From the NCBI GenBank assembly GCA_027490955.1, contig JAIXXB010000021.1, positions 60,859 through 124,858 of the forward strand: a stretch of 64,000 bases of DNA, in the 5' to 3' direction. Of the stretch, positions 31,901 through 41,354 are shown piece after piece. Made by a program: the position numbers and the translations under genes. Source of the DNA: Rhodobacter sp. (lineage in GTDB: Bacteria; Pseudomonadota; Alphaproteobacteria; Rhodobacterales; Rhodobacteraceae). The notes beneath the pieces were generated by a model. The model saw nothing but the letters and a program-made list of their open reading frames with translations, had not been told where the DNA came from and searched no databases. Within the stretch, counting starts at the first letter, position 1; the number at the start of each line of letters is the position of its first letter.

Positions 31901-32704
31901 ATGAAACGCAGTCTTCTCATCGCCCTTTTCGCCCTCTCTCCTCTGGCAGCGCAGGCCCAAATCGAAGGTCTGGTCAGCGCCGAAATCGTGCAAGGGGGGC
32001 GCGATGCCAATGGCAAACCTTTGGCCGCCATTGTGCTGACCTTGCAAGACGGCTGGAAAACCTATTGGCGCAGCCCCGGTGAGGGTGGCGGCATTCCACC
32101 CGAGATTGACTGGACAGGTTCGCAAAACCTTGCAGGGGCCGAGATGATCTGGCCCGCGCCGATTGTTTGGGGCGATGTGGGCATGACCAATATCGGCTAT
32201 CAAGATAAGATGACCCTGCCGCTGGCACTGTCGCCCATTGACCCTGCGCAGCCTTTGGCCGTGCAGGCCAGCATCAGCTTTGGCATATGCAAAGATATCT
32301 GCATTCCCGCCTATGCCACCTTATCGGCGGATGTGTCTGGCAATTTGCCCGCTGCTGTCGTGATCACGCAGGCCATGGCCGATGTGCCGCAATCGGCCAT
32401 GGCGCTGGGCGCTGGCGATTTGTCTTGCGCGGCGGTGCCGATCAAGGATGGCATCCGCGTGACCGCGCATTTTTCCATGCCGCCACTGGCGGAAAATGCA
32501 GCCGAAACTGTGGTGTTTGAACATCGCGACCGCAGCATTTGGGCATCGGGCGCGCAGGTGGCGCGGCAGGGCAATCATGTCACCGCTGTGGCCGATCTGG
32601 TGCCACCCAATGCAAAGCCCTTTGATCTGGACGGCGGTGATCTGCGGCTGACGATTCTGGCCGCTGGCCGCGCCGCCGAAATGGTCGGCTGCCCGCTAAA
32701 CTAA
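31901..32704 (+). CDS. Protein-disulfide reductase DsbD N-terminal-domain-like protein
   Basis: Signal peptide; GWKTYWRSPGEGGGIPPEIDWTGSQNL; GICKDICIPAYA. Confidence 0.85.
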   Translation: MKRSLLIALFALSPLAAQAQIEGLVSAEIVQGGRDANGKPLAAIVLTLQDGWKTYWRSPGEGGGIPPEIDWTGSQNLAGAEMIWPAPIVWGDVGMTNIGYQDKMTLPLALSPIDPAQPLAVQASISFGICKDICIPAYATLSADVSGNLPAAVVITQAMADVPQSAMALGAGDLSCAAVPIKDGIRVTAHFSMPPLAENAAETVVFEHRDRSIWASGAQVARQGNHVTAVADLVPPNAKPFDLDGGDLRLTILAAGRAAEMVGCPLN

Positions 32705-32770
32705 CCCCCGCCGACCCCCGCCGATCCACGCAGAACCACGCAGAACCAGCTGGCCCAGCAAAACCGCAGC

Positions 32771-33595
32771 CTAGCCGCGCAGCATCGCCTTAAGCGCCAG
32801 CGCATCGGCCCAAGTATCGCGTTTGGCGCTGGGGTTTTGCAGCAAAACGTGCGGGGGCCACATCACCAAGGCACGCAGGCCCGCAATGCTGGCCCAACTG
32901 CCCCGCGCCCGTGTCAGGCTGGTCTCGCCCAGCAGCATTTCCAGCGCGATATGGCCCATAATCACCACTGCTTTGGGCGCGGCAAGTTCGATACGTCGCA
33001 GGGCGAAAGGGCGCATCATGGCCAAGGCCTCGGCCTTTTGCGCATCGCCCCCGCGCAGGGGCCAAGGCAGGGCAGGGGCAAGTTGCAGCGCGCCCGCAGG
33101 GCTGGGCGCATCCAGCGCTAAGCCAATGGCAGAAAAGATTTTTTCAAACAAGACACTGTCATCACCCATCAGGGCGCGGCCTGCCCGTTCACCCTCGGTG
33201 CTGGGCGGATCGCAGATGACAAGAACATCGGCCTGCGCATGGCCTATCGCCGCCACAGCCCCGCGCGCGCCCTTGCGCAGATCGCATAATTCAAAGGCGG
33301 CGGCGGCGCTGTCCAGCGCCTCGCGGCTTTGGCAGGCGGCGGCGGTTTGGCTGGCGGCCAGTATCGCCTCGGCCCCGCCAGATTTTGCCGCAGCAGGCGC
33401 AGTTCTTGGCGCGGCAGGGGCGACAGCGGCCACAGCCACGCTGGCCGCGCGCTGCAGATATTCGGCCTTTTCGGGCAGGTCATAGGCGCTGACAGGGGCC
33501 TCACAAATGGCCTCATCCGCGCCCAAATCCACCTGCCACGCAAGGGCGGCCAATGCGGCGTGATAGTCTGCTTCGATGTCGGCCCTGATTCCCAT
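32771..33595 (-). CDS. Uracil-DNA glycosylase superfamily protein (divergent family 4/5-like)
   Basis: VLVICDPPSTEGERAGRALMGDDSVLFEKIFSAIGL; PHVLLQNPSAKRDTWADALAL. Confidence 0.75.
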   Translation of the reverse strand: MGIRADIEADYHAALAALAWQVDLGADEAICEAPVSAYDLPEKAEYLQRAASVAVAAVAPAAPRTAPAAAKSGGAEAILAASQTAAACQSREALDSAAAAFELCDLRKGARGAVAAIGHAQADVLVICDPPSTEGERAGRALMGDDSVLFEKIFSAIGLALDAPSPAGALQLAPALPWPLRGGDAQKAEALAMMRPFALRRIELAAPKAVVIMGHIALEMLLGETSLTRARGSWASIAGLRALVMWPPHVLLQNPSAKRDTWADALALKAMLRG

Positions 33596-33725
33596 GGGCG
33601 CAGATTAGGCCCTGCGCGCGCGCGCCACAACCGCCCCGATCCCGCCGCGCCCTGACAGCACCAATAACCGCCCTTGCCCCAAACCCAATCCCTTTCTATA
33701 AGCGCAGAAAATGATGGAGCAGACC

Positions 33726-34700
33726 ATGAGCTTTCGCGCCCGCCATCTGCTGGGGATCGAGCATCTAAGCCCCCAAGATATCACAACAATTTTGGATTTG
33801 GCCGACACATATGTTGACCTGAACCGCCGCACAGTCAAGCAATCAGACGCGCTGGCGGGCCTGACGCAGATCAACCTGTTTTTCGAAAACTCGACCCGCA
33901 CGCAGGCCAGTTTCGAGCTGGCGGGCAAGCGTCTTGGCGCGGATGTGATGAATATGGCGGTGGGGGCAAGCAGCGTCAAAAAGGGCGAGACGCTGATTGA
34001 TACGGCGCGGGCGCTGAACGCCATGCATCCCGATTTGCTGGTGGTGCGTCACCCTTCATCGGGGGCAGTCAACCTGCTGGCGGATAAGGTCAATTGCGCC
34101 GTGCTGAACGCGGGCGATGGGCGGCACGAACACCCTACGCAGGCCCTGCTGGACGCGCTGACGATACGGCGCGCCAAGGGGCGGATTCAGCGCCTGACAG
34201 TGGCGATTTGCGGCGATATCGCGCATTCGCGCGTGGCGCGTAGCAATTTGATTTTGCTAAATAAAATGGAAAACCGCATTCGCCTGATTGCCCCGCCCAC
34301 ATTGATGCCCGCAGGGGTGGGTGATTTTGGCTGCGAGCTGTTTGACGACCTGCGCGCAGGGCTGGAAGGCGCCGATGTGGTGATGATGCTGCGCCTTCAA
34401 AAAGAGCGGATGGACGGCGGGTTTATCCCATCGGAACGCGAGTATTACCACCGCTTTGGGCTGGATGCGGAAAAGCTATCCCACGCCAAACCTGATGCCA
34501 TTGTCATGCACCCCGGCCCGATGAATAGGGGGGTCGAGATTGACGGCGATTTGGCCGATGACATCAACCGATCCGTCATTCAAGAACAGGTGGAAATGGG
34601 GGTCGCGGTGCGGATGGCCTGCATGGATCTGCTGGCCCGCAACCTGCGCGCCGAGCGCGGGGCCAAGGCGCTGGCGGCGGCGGGCGGGGTGATGGTGTGA
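33726..34700 (+). CDS. pyrB: Aspartate carbamoyltransferase catalytic subunit
   Basis: [49 protein letters not shown]. Confidence 0.97.
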   Translation: MSFRARHLLGIEHLSPQDITTILDLADTYVDLNRRTVKQSDALAGLTQINLFFENSTRTQASFELAGKRLGADVMNMAVGASSVKKGETLIDTARALNAMHPDLLVVRHPSSGAVNLLADKVNCAVLNAGDGRHEHPTQALLDALTIRRAKGRIQRLTVAICGDIAHSRVARSNLILLNKMENRIRLIAPPTLMPAGVGDFGCELFDDLRAGLEGADVVMMLRLQKERMDGGFIPSEREYYHRFGLDAEKLSHAKPDAIVMHPGPMNRGVEIDGDLADDINRSVIQEQVEMGVAVRMACMDLLARNLRAERGAKALAAAGGVMV

Positions 34701-34735
34701 GGGCCGATTTCGCCGCCAAAACCGCGTATGTTTGG

Positions 34736-34771
34736 CGTATGGCATCCGTATGGCATGCGTATGGCATCCGT
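34736..34771. repeat. Three tandem 11-bp repeats CGTATGGCAT(C/G)
   Basis: CGTATGGCATC CGTATGGCATG CGTATGGCATC CGT read directly. Confidence 0.9.
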
Positions 34772-34842
34772 CCCGACACGTACGGAGGCAGGCAGCGGGC
34801 GGCCCCGCCCCGTGCGGCAACAAAATCCAAAGAGGCACATCC

Positions 34843-34962
34843 ATGACCCCCGACCCAAACCGCAAACCCACCAAATCCGAGGCGCGCGCGGGCGGCATGG
34901 TGGCGATGGCCGTTCTGATCTTTCTTGTCTTGTTTACCATTGCCTTTGTCTGGATCGCCTGA
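34843..34962 (+). CDS. Small single-TM membrane protein (39 aa) between pyrB and pyrC
   Basis: MTPDPNRKPTKSEARAGGMVAMAVLIFLVLFTIAFVWIA; one TM helix, upstream AGAGG SD, ends 1 nt before pyrC ATG. Confidence 0.7.
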   Translation: MTPDPNRKPTKSEARAGGMVAMAVLIFLVLFTIAFVWIA

Positions 34963-34963
34963 C

Positions 34964-36229
34964 ATGACCCTGCATTTCACCAACGCGCGGCTGATTAACC
35001 CCGAAGCGGGGACGGATGATCTGGGCAGCCTGACTGTGCAAGGCGACTGCATCACCGCCCTAAACTCCCCCGCGCCCGAAGGGGCCACCATCATCGACTG
35101 CGGGGGGGATTGCCTTGCCCCTGGTATCGTCGATTGGGGCGTGAAAATCGGCGAGCCGGGGGAGAGGCATAAGGAATCCTTCCGATCCGCTGGCCTTGCC
35201 GCGGCGGCGGGCGGGGTGACGACGATGATCGTGCGGCCTGATACCGCGCCCGCAATTGACACGCCCGAAGCGCTGGAGTTCGTGACCCGCCGCGCCGATG
35301 AATCTGTGGTGCGTATTCGCCATATGGCGGCGTTGACCAAGGCGCGCGCGGGGCATGAGATGACGGAAATCGGGTTCCTTTTGGATGCAGGGGCAGTGGC
35401 CTTTACCGATGTGTTCCATGTCAGCAATGACACCAAGGCGCTGTCGCGCGCCCTGACCTATGCCCGCGCCATGGGGGCGCTGGTGGTGGGCCATCCGCAA
35501 GAGGCGGGCCTGTCACAGGGGGCTTCGGCCACATCGGGCAAGTTTGCCTCCCTGCGCGGGATACCTGCGGTGTCCAGCATGGCCGAACGCATGGGGCTTG
35601 ACCGCGATATTGGGTTGGTCGAGATGACGGGGGCAAAGTACCACGCCGACCAAATCACCACCGCCCGCGCCCTGCCTGCGCTGGCGCGGGCCAAGAAGAA
35701 CGGGCTTGATATCACGGCGGGGGTGTCTATCCACCATCTGACGCTGAACGAAATTGACGTGGGCGATTATCGCACGTTCTTTAAATTCACCCCGCCCTTG
35801 CGCAGCGAGGAAGACCGCTTGGCGGTGGTGGCGGCGCTGGCGGACGGGCTGATTGATGTGGTGGGGTCTTTCCACACGCCTGCCGATGAAGAATCCAAAC
35901 GCCTGCCGTTTGAAGATGCCGCCGCTGGGGCGGTGGGGCTGCAAACACTGCTGCCAGCCGCGCTGCGATTGTATCATGCGGGGGCGATTGGCCTGCCTGC
36001 GCTGTGGCGCGCGCTGGCGCTGAACCCTGCCAATAGATTGGGCCTGCCACAAGGCCGCCTGTCCCTTGCTGCCCCTGCCGATTTGGTGCGGTTTGATCCC
36101 AACGCGCCGTATATCCTTGACCGCGCCACGCTGCGCAGCAAATCCAAAAACACCCCCTTTGACGGCTGCCGAATGGAGGGTAAGGTGAAGGCCACCTATG
36201 TCGCGGGCGCGCCCGTATTTGAGGGCTAG
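34964..36229 (+). CDS. pyrC: Dihydroorotase
   Basis: Amidohydrolase-type sequence with GGDCLAPGIVDWGVKIGEPGERHKESFRSAGLAAAAGGVTT; adjacency to pyrB. Confidence 0.92.
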   Translation: MTLHFTNARLINPEAGTDDLGSLTVQGDCITALNSPAPEGATIIDCGGDCLAPGIVDWGVKIGEPGERHKESFRSAGLAAAAGGVTTMIVRPDTAPAIDTPEALEFVTRRADESVVRIRHMAALTKARAGHEMTEIGFLLDAGAVAFTDVFHVSNDTKALSRALTYARAMGALVVGHPQEAGLSQGASATSGKFASLRGIPAVSSMAERMGLDRDIGLVEMTGAKYHADQITTARALPALARAKKNGLDITAGVSIHHLTLNEIDVGDYRTFFKFTPPLRSEEDRLAVVAALADGLIDVVGSFHTPADEESKRLPFEDAAAGAVGLQTLLPAALRLYHAGAIGLPALWRALALNPANRLGLPQGRLSLAAPADLVRFDPNAPYILDRATLRSKSKNTPFDGCRMEGKVKATYVAGAPVFEG

Positions 36230-36232
36230 CAT

Positions 36233-36841
36233 ATGCCAATGATGTCAATGACCGATCCGATGCTGCTGGCAGGGGTTGCGCTGCTGTCCTATCTGTTGGG
36301 CTCTGTTCCCTTTGGGCTGGTTTTGGCCCGCGCTATGGGGCTGGGCGATTTGCGCACAATTGGGTCGGGCAATATCGGGGCGACCAATGTGCTGCGCACG
36401 GGCAGCAAAAAGGCCGCGCTGGCCACCTTGATTCTGGATGGGGCCAAGGGCGCGTTTGCGGTGTGGATCGCAGGGGCTATGCTGGGGCCAAGCGCGGCGC
36501 AACTGGCGGCTTTGGCGGCGTTTTTGGGCCATTTATACCCTGTATGGCTGCGCTTTCAGGGGGGCAAAGGGGTGGCGACCTTTATCGGGGTCACGCTGGC
36601 GCTGGCGTGGCCTGTGGGCCTGTCGATCTGCGCGATTTGGCTGCTGGTCTTTGCCGCGACGCGCATTTCTTCGCTGTCGGCGCTGACCGCGGCGGGCATG
36701 TCTGTGTTTGTCGCCTTTTTGCTGGGCGCGTTCCACCTTAGCCCGCTTTTGCTGGTGTTGACGATTTTGATTTTCATCAAGCACCGCGCGAATATCGCCC
36801 GCCTGCGCGCAGGAACCGAGCCGAAATTCGGCGCGAAGTGA
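36233..36841 (+). CDS. plsY: Glycerol-3-phosphate acyltransferase PlsY
   Basis: YLLGSVPFGLVLARAMGLGDLRTIGSGNIGATNVLRTGSKKAALATLILDGAKG. Confidence 0.96.
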   Translation: MPMMSMTDPMLLAGVALLSYLLGSVPFGLVLARAMGLGDLRTIGSGNIGATNVLRTGSKKAALATLILDGAKGAFAVWIAGAMLGPSAAQLAALAAFLGHLYPVWLRFQGGKGVATFIGVTLALAWPVGLSICAIWLLVFAATRISSLSALTAAGMSVFVAFLLGAFHLSPLLLVLTILIFIKHRANIARLRAGTEPKFGAK

Positions 36842-36937
36842 TCCTTGCCTGTGCAATTTTTGCTTGCATTTTAAACGCCGAAAGGTTGAATGGCCCCGCA
36901 CTGCCAAAAGGCAGGCTAGAAAAAACGAGGGAACCCA

Positions 36938-37342
36938 ATGCAACCTGTCAATGCTTTGAAAGCCGCATTTCAAAACTATGTAAACTTTAAAGGCCGCACA
37001 TCGCGCGGTGGTTTTTGGTGGTATGTTCTGGCCTATATGATTGTCGCAATCCTGCTGAGCTTTGTGGATTCTGCCGTGTTTGGCAGCGGTTCCGCCGAGA
37101 TGAGCGCAGGCGATGGTGTGGCTGTCAGCTACAACTCTGGCCCGCTGGTCTCGCTGTGGATTTTGGCCAATTTGATCCCGGGTATCGCCATTTCCGCGCG
37201 CCGCCTGCATGACACAGATCGGACGGGCTGGCTGCAACTGCTGGGGCTGATCCCGTTGCTGGGCTGGATTTTCCTGATCTATGTCTATGTGCAAAAAGGC
37301 ACCGAGGGCGATAATCGCTTTGGCGCCGATCCGCTGGCCTAG
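36938..37342 (+). CDS. DUF805 membrane protein
   Basis: NFKGRTSRGGFWWYVL..ARRLHDTDRTGWLQLLGLIPLLGWI. Confidence 0.93.
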   Translation: MQPVNALKAAFQNYVNFKGRTSRGGFWWYVLAYMIVAILLSFVDSAVFGSGSAEMSAGDGVAVSYNSGPLVSLWILANLIPGIAISARRLHDTDRTGWLQLLGLIPLLGWIFLIYVYVQKGTEGDNRFGADPLA

Positions 37343-37345
37343 GCT

Positions 37346-37624
37346 ATGGGCCTATCCATTCAGGGGGCCAGCCCTGCGCTGGCCCCTTTTTTGTTGCGCC
37401 TGCCCGAAGGCTATAGCGAAGGGATGTTTCAAGGCCACCGCTATCGGTTGGAAAAGACCACGTTCAACGGCGGGCGCTCGCTCAAGTTTTATGCCCGCGC
37501 GCTGGATGGTACAGATTTTGTCAGTTTGAACCTGTATCTGCTGGCCTCGGGCGAGGCGGTAAAGCCCTGCGAGATGCCCGAAGAAAAGGTGCGCGCGTTT
37601 TTGATGGGCGTGGTACCTTTATAG
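37346..37624 (+). CDS. Conserved hypothetical protein
   Basis: 92-aa ORF with coding-like composition directly after DUF805 gene; 3' end overlaps convergent gshA by 6 bp. Confidence 0.6.
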   Translation: MGLSIQGASPALAPFLLRLPEGYSEGMFQGHRYRLEKTTFNGGRSLKFYARALDGTDFVSLNLYLLASGEAVKPCEMPEEKVRAFLMGVVPL

Positions 37625-38962
37625 GCTGGTGGCGGCGTAAACGCGGGTCAAATCGCCACCCCATTCGCCGCGGTACAGCGCCAAAAGGCGGTCGGCCTGT
37701 GTCGCCTCTTGCGCCAGATTTTGCACCAATGGGGCCAGATAAGCCTCTTCTCCCAAACCGCGGGCGGCAAGCCCTGCATGCGACAGGCCCACGGCAGCGC
37801 GCGCCAGATCGATCAGGCGGATCTCGCCCGCCTCTGCCTGCAGCCCATGCTGGGATGCGGCCACGCGCAGCCCTTCGCGGGTGGCCGCGTCCAGCCCTTT
37901 GACCAAATCCCACGCCGCATCCAGCGCGGTTTGATCATACATCAGCCCCACCCAAAAGGCGGGCAGCGCGTTGATATGGGCGCGGTTGCCGCAATCAGCC
38001 CCGCGCATTTCGATGTATTTCTTCACCCGCGCTTCGGGGAAAACAGTGGTCATGTGATCGGCCCAATCCGATAGGGTTGGCTTTTCACCCGGCAAGGCGG
38101 GCAATTGCCCGCGCAGAAAATCGCGAAAGGATTGGCCCAAGGCGTTGATGTATTTGCCATCGCGGTAAACAAAATACATCGGCACATCCAGCACCCAATC
38201 GACATAGGATTGAAAGCCAAAGCCATCGTCAAAGGCAAAGGGCAGCATCCCTGTGCGCGAATTGTCAAGGCCCCGCCAAATGCGCGAGCGCCACGATTTA
38301 TGCCCATTCAGCCCGCCATCAAAGAAGGGGCTGGAGGCAAACAACGCCGTGGCCACAGGCTGCAAGGCCAGCGCCACGCGCAGTTTTTTCACCATATCCG
38401 CTTCGCTGGAATAATCCAAATTCACCTGCACCGTGCAGGTGCGATACATCATCTGTGTGCCATGCGTGCCCACGCGGCCCATATAATCGGTCATCAAACG
38501 ATAGCGGCCTTTGGGCATGACGGGCATATCTTCGTGCCGCCAGATCGGGGCCGCGCCGATGCCCATAAAGCCGATGCCCAAGGGCTCGGCAATGCTGCGC
38601 ACCTCGTCCAGATGGTTTTGCAACTCGGCTGCCTGATCGCCCACCGACACCAGCGGCGCGCCAGAAAGTTCAAACTGACCGCCGGGTTCCAGCGAAATAT
38701 TCGCGCCCGCGCGGGTCATGCCGATGGTATTTTCCCCCTCGCGCACGGGGGCCCAGCCAAAGCGTTCCAGCCCTGTAAACAAAGCAGAAATCGACCGATC
38801 CCCTGCATAGGGCAAGGGGGCAAGCGTATCTTTCAGATAGCCAAATTTTTCATGTTCCGTGCCAAGCCGCCAGTCGGATTTAGGCTTGCACCCGCTTTGC
38901 ATCATCTGCGCCAGTTGGGCGAAATCTTCGATGGGGCCGCCGCCAGATTGGGGAATAGACAT
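37619..38962 (-). CDS. gshA: Glutamate--cysteine ligase (plant/alphaproteobacterial type)
   Basis: WRLGTEHEKFGY; SLEPGGQFELSGAPL; CTVQVNLDYSSEADMVKKLRVALALQP. Confidence 0.95.
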   Translation of the reverse strand: MSIPQSGGGPIEDFAQLAQMMQSGCKPKSDWRLGTEHEKFGYLKDTLAPLPYAGDRSISALFTGLERFGWAPVREGENTIGMTRAGANISLEPGGQFELSGAPLVSVGDQAAELQNHLDEVRSIAEPLGIGFMGIGAAPIWRHEDMPVMPKGRYRLMTDYMGRVGTHGTQMMYRTCTVQVNLDYSSEADMVKKLRVALALQPVATALFASSPFFDGGLNGHKSWRSRIWRGLDNSRTGMLPFAFDDGFGFQSYVDWVLDVPMYFVYRDGKYINALGQSFRDFLRGQLPALPGEKPTLSDWADHMTTVFPEARVKKYIEMRGADCGNRAHINALPAFWVGLMYDQTALDAAWDLVKGLDAATREGLRVAASQHGLQAEAGEIRLIDLARAAVGLSHAGLAARGLGEEAYLAPLVQNLAQEATQADRLLALYRGEWGGDLTRVYAATSL

Positions 38963-39019
38963 CGTTTCGGCTTTCTCTCTGCGGTTAGGCGCAACAGGTG
39001 TCGCGGCAGGGCGATAAAG

Positions 39020-39574
39020 TCAAGTGCCCTCCCGCAGGGCAGGGTGCAAAGCAGGCCGCCGCCACAGGGTTTGGGTGGCGGTGCCTGTCGCGCTGCTGGC
39101 GGTCAGGGCTGCGACCAGTGCAGCGCTGTCCATCTGGGGCAGGGCTGCGAACACATCAAACAGGGCATCATTGCCCGCCGCATCCACAGGGATCAGCAGC
39201 GCTTGGCCATCTTGCGATTTCAGCCGCCAAAAGCGGTGATGATCCAAATGCACCAGACGCAATTCTACCAGATCGGGCAGGTTGATAAACCCGCCCATCC
39301 CCGCAGGGTTGCCCCCCTGTTCGGCAGGCGCGAAAAAGCGCAACTCGCCTTCGACCACCTCGATCACGCCCGCCGCGCCGATGCTTTGCGCAAAGCGCTG
39401 GCGGCGATAGGCAGACAGGCACATGGGAATGCACAGCGCCATCACGCCAAGCCCCAGTGGCATCAAAACAAACCCGCCCAAATAGGCCCAATAGGCCCCA
39501 AGGGCGGCAAGGGCCAAAACGGCGGCCACCTCCCACCAGCGTTTGATTTGGGCAAGGGATTTTGCGCTGATCAT
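39020..39574 (-). CDS. Membrane-associated hypothetical protein (two TM, PH-like C-terminus)
   Basis: MISAKSLAQIKRWWEVAAVLALAALGAYWAYLGGFVLMPLGLGVM..; tight coupling with rsmE. Confidence 0.65.
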   Translation of the reverse strand: MISAKSLAQIKRWWEVAAVLALAALGAYWAYLGGFVLMPLGLGVMALCIPMCLSAYRRQRFAQSIGAAGVIEVVEGELRFFAPAEQGGNPAGMGGFINLPDLVELRLVHLDHHRFWRLKSQDGQALLIPVDAAGNDALFDVFAALPQMDSAALVAALTASSATGTATQTLWRRPALHPALREGT

Positions 39575-40308
39575 GCCCCAGCGCCCCCCCAATCGCCCAT
39601 TTGCACCTGCCAAAGTGTCAGGGCGGCCACTGCGGCAGTGTCGGCGCGCAAAATGCGCGGGCCAAGGGCAAAGGGGCGCACAAAGGGCAGGGCGCGCAGG
39701 CGCATCTTTTCGGCATCGGAAAAGCCGCCCTCGGGGCCAATCAGCAGGGCAGATGGCGCAGCTGTTGCGCCTGATATGGGCAGGTTTTGCCCTGCCCGCG
39801 CCTCATCGGCCCAAAACAAAAGCCGCCCTTCGGGCCATGTGGCCAAAACCTGATCCAATGGGCGCAGATCATCGACAGGCGGCACAAAGGTTGCGCCGCA
39901 TTGCTCGGCCGCCTCGTTTGCATGGGCGGTCAGCTTTTCGGGGCGGATGCGGTCTGCATGGGTGTGCTGGGTTTGCACGGGGCAAATCCGCGCGGCCCCC
40001 ATCTCGACCGCTTTTTCCACAATGAAATCGGTGCGCGCCTTTTTGATGGGCGCGAAAAGCAGCCACAGATCGGGCGGCATCACCTGCGGGGCGGTTTGCT
40101 GGGCGCAAAGCAGAACCCCGCCGCGTTTGCCTGCCTCGGCCACTTCGGCGCGCCATTCGCCGTGCTGGCCGTTAAACAGCAAAACCTGTGCGCCGCGCGC
40201 AAGGCGCATCACGTTAAACAGGTAATTGGCCTGATCTGCCGTCAGCGCAACGGCTTGCCCCGCACCTAGGGGCCAGTTTACAAACAACCTGATCTTGGCC
40301 TTATTCAT
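39571..40308 (-). CDS. rsmE: 16S rRNA m3U1498 methyltransferase RsmE
   Basis: LLIGPEGGFSDAEKMRLRALPFVRPFALGPRILRADTAAVAAL. Confidence 0.95.
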   Translation of the reverse strand: MNKAKIRLFVNWPLGAGQAVALTADQANYLFNVMRLARGAQVLLFNGQHGEWRAEVAEAGKRGGVLLCAQQTAPQVMPPDLWLLFAPIKKARTDFIVEKAVEMGAARICPVQTQHTHADRIRPEKLTAHANEAAEQCGATFVPPVDDLRPLDQVLATWPEGRLLFWADEARAGQNLPISGATAAPSALLIGPEGGFSDAEKMRLRALPFVRPFALGPRILRADTAAVAALTLWQVQMGDWGGAGA

Positions 40309-40319
40309 GAAAGCACCTT

Positions 40320-41270
40320 ATGCGCCAGCCATCCGAATTTCCAGAGGGACAAGTTTTTGACGCGCCGCGCGGCAATTGGGTGGACAGTTATGCCCCTGCC
40401 CGCGCCCGCCCCTATCTGCGCCTGTCGCGGGCAGATCGGCCCATTGGCACATGGCTGCTGTTTGCGCCCTGCCTGTGGGGCATTGGTCTGGCTGCCTTAG
40501 AGGGCGGCGCGCGCGGGTGGGATATTTGGCTGGTGCTGTCTTGCGGCGCGGGCGCTTTTCTGATGCGCGGGGCCGGATGCACATGGAATGATCTGGCCGA
40601 TATCGAATTTGACGCGGCCGTCGCGCGCACACGTTCGCGCCCTTTGCCATCTGGGCAGGTGTCCAAACGCCAAGCCGCGCTGTGGATGCTGGCGCAGGCG
40701 GGCGCGGCGGCGCTGATCTTGTTCAGCTATAACTGGCTGGCGATTGGGCTGGGCATTGCATCGCTGGCGCTGGTGGCGATTTACCCCTTTGCCAAGCGGT
40801 TTACATGGTGGCCGCAGGTGTTTTTGGGGCTGGCCTTTAACTGGGGCGCGCTTTTGGCCTATGCGGCCCATGCGGGGACGGTTTCGGCCCAAGCGGTGCT
40901 GCTTTATGGTGCGGGAATCGCGTGGACGCTGTATTACGACACGATCTATGCCCATCAAGACCGCGAGGATGATGCGCTGATTGGTGTGAAATCAACTGCG
41001 CGCCTGTTTGGAGACCAGTCGCGGCCATGGCTGTGGGGCTTTGCCGCGCTGGCGGTGGCGCTGGCGGCAGCGGCGGCCTTGCTGGCCGATGCAGGCGCGT
41101 TGCCCAAAACCATCGCGCTGCTGGGGGTGCTGGCCTTTGGCCTGCATATGGTGAGGCAAATGCAGCGGCTGGATTTGGCGAACCCTGCATCCTGCTTGCA
41201 GGTTTTTCGCGCCAACCGCGACACGGGGTTGATCCTTGGGCTGTTTTTCGCCGCTGCCGCAATCCTATGA
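40320..41270 (+). CDS. ubiA: 4-hydroxybenzoate polyprenyltransferase
   Basis: RLSRADRPIGTWLLFAPCLWG; GCTWNDLADIEFDAAVARTRSRPLPSGQ; YDTIYAHQDREDD. Confidence 0.96.
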   Translation: MRQPSEFPEGQVFDAPRGNWVDSYAPARARPYLRLSRADRPIGTWLLFAPCLWGIGLAALEGGARGWDIWLVLSCGAGAFLMRGAGCTWNDLADIEFDAAVARTRSRPLPSGQVSKRQAALWMLAQAGAAALILFSYNWLAIGLGIASLALVAIYPFAKRFTWWPQVFLGLAFNWGALLAYAAHAGTVSAQAVLLYGAGIAWTLYYDTIYAHQDREDDALIGVKSTARLFGDQSRPWLWGFAALAVALAAAAALLADAGALPKTIALLGVLAFGLHMVRQMQRLDLANPASCLQVFRANRDTGLILGLFFAAAAIL

Positions 41271-41344
41271 TTGATCCGCCCGCCCTTGCCCCCTATGACG
41301 GACACCTTAAAGTGCGGTTTTTGACCGCCTATTTGCCAAAGTGA
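41267..41344 (+). CDS. 25-aa microORF translationally coupled to ubiA
   Basis: ATGA overlap with ubiA stop; MIDPPALAPYDGHLKVRFLTAYLPK. Confidence 0.3.
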   Translation: MIDPPALAPYDGHLKVRFLTAYLPK

Positions 41345-41354
41345 TTCCCGTAAG

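Noticed and set aside
32770-33600. Possible frameshift in the uracil-DNA glycosylase gene to explain missing motifs
   Set aside because: The reading frame is intact and conserved blocks lie in the same frame on both sides; divergence is more likely than frameshift.
38105-39853. 582-aa plus-strand ORF antisense to gshA, and other long antisense ORFs (4381-5391, 1950-2621, 45629-46357, 57343-58560)
   Set aside because: Overlap well-supported genes; low-complexity His/Arg/Gln-rich translations typical of shadow ORFs in high-GC DNA.
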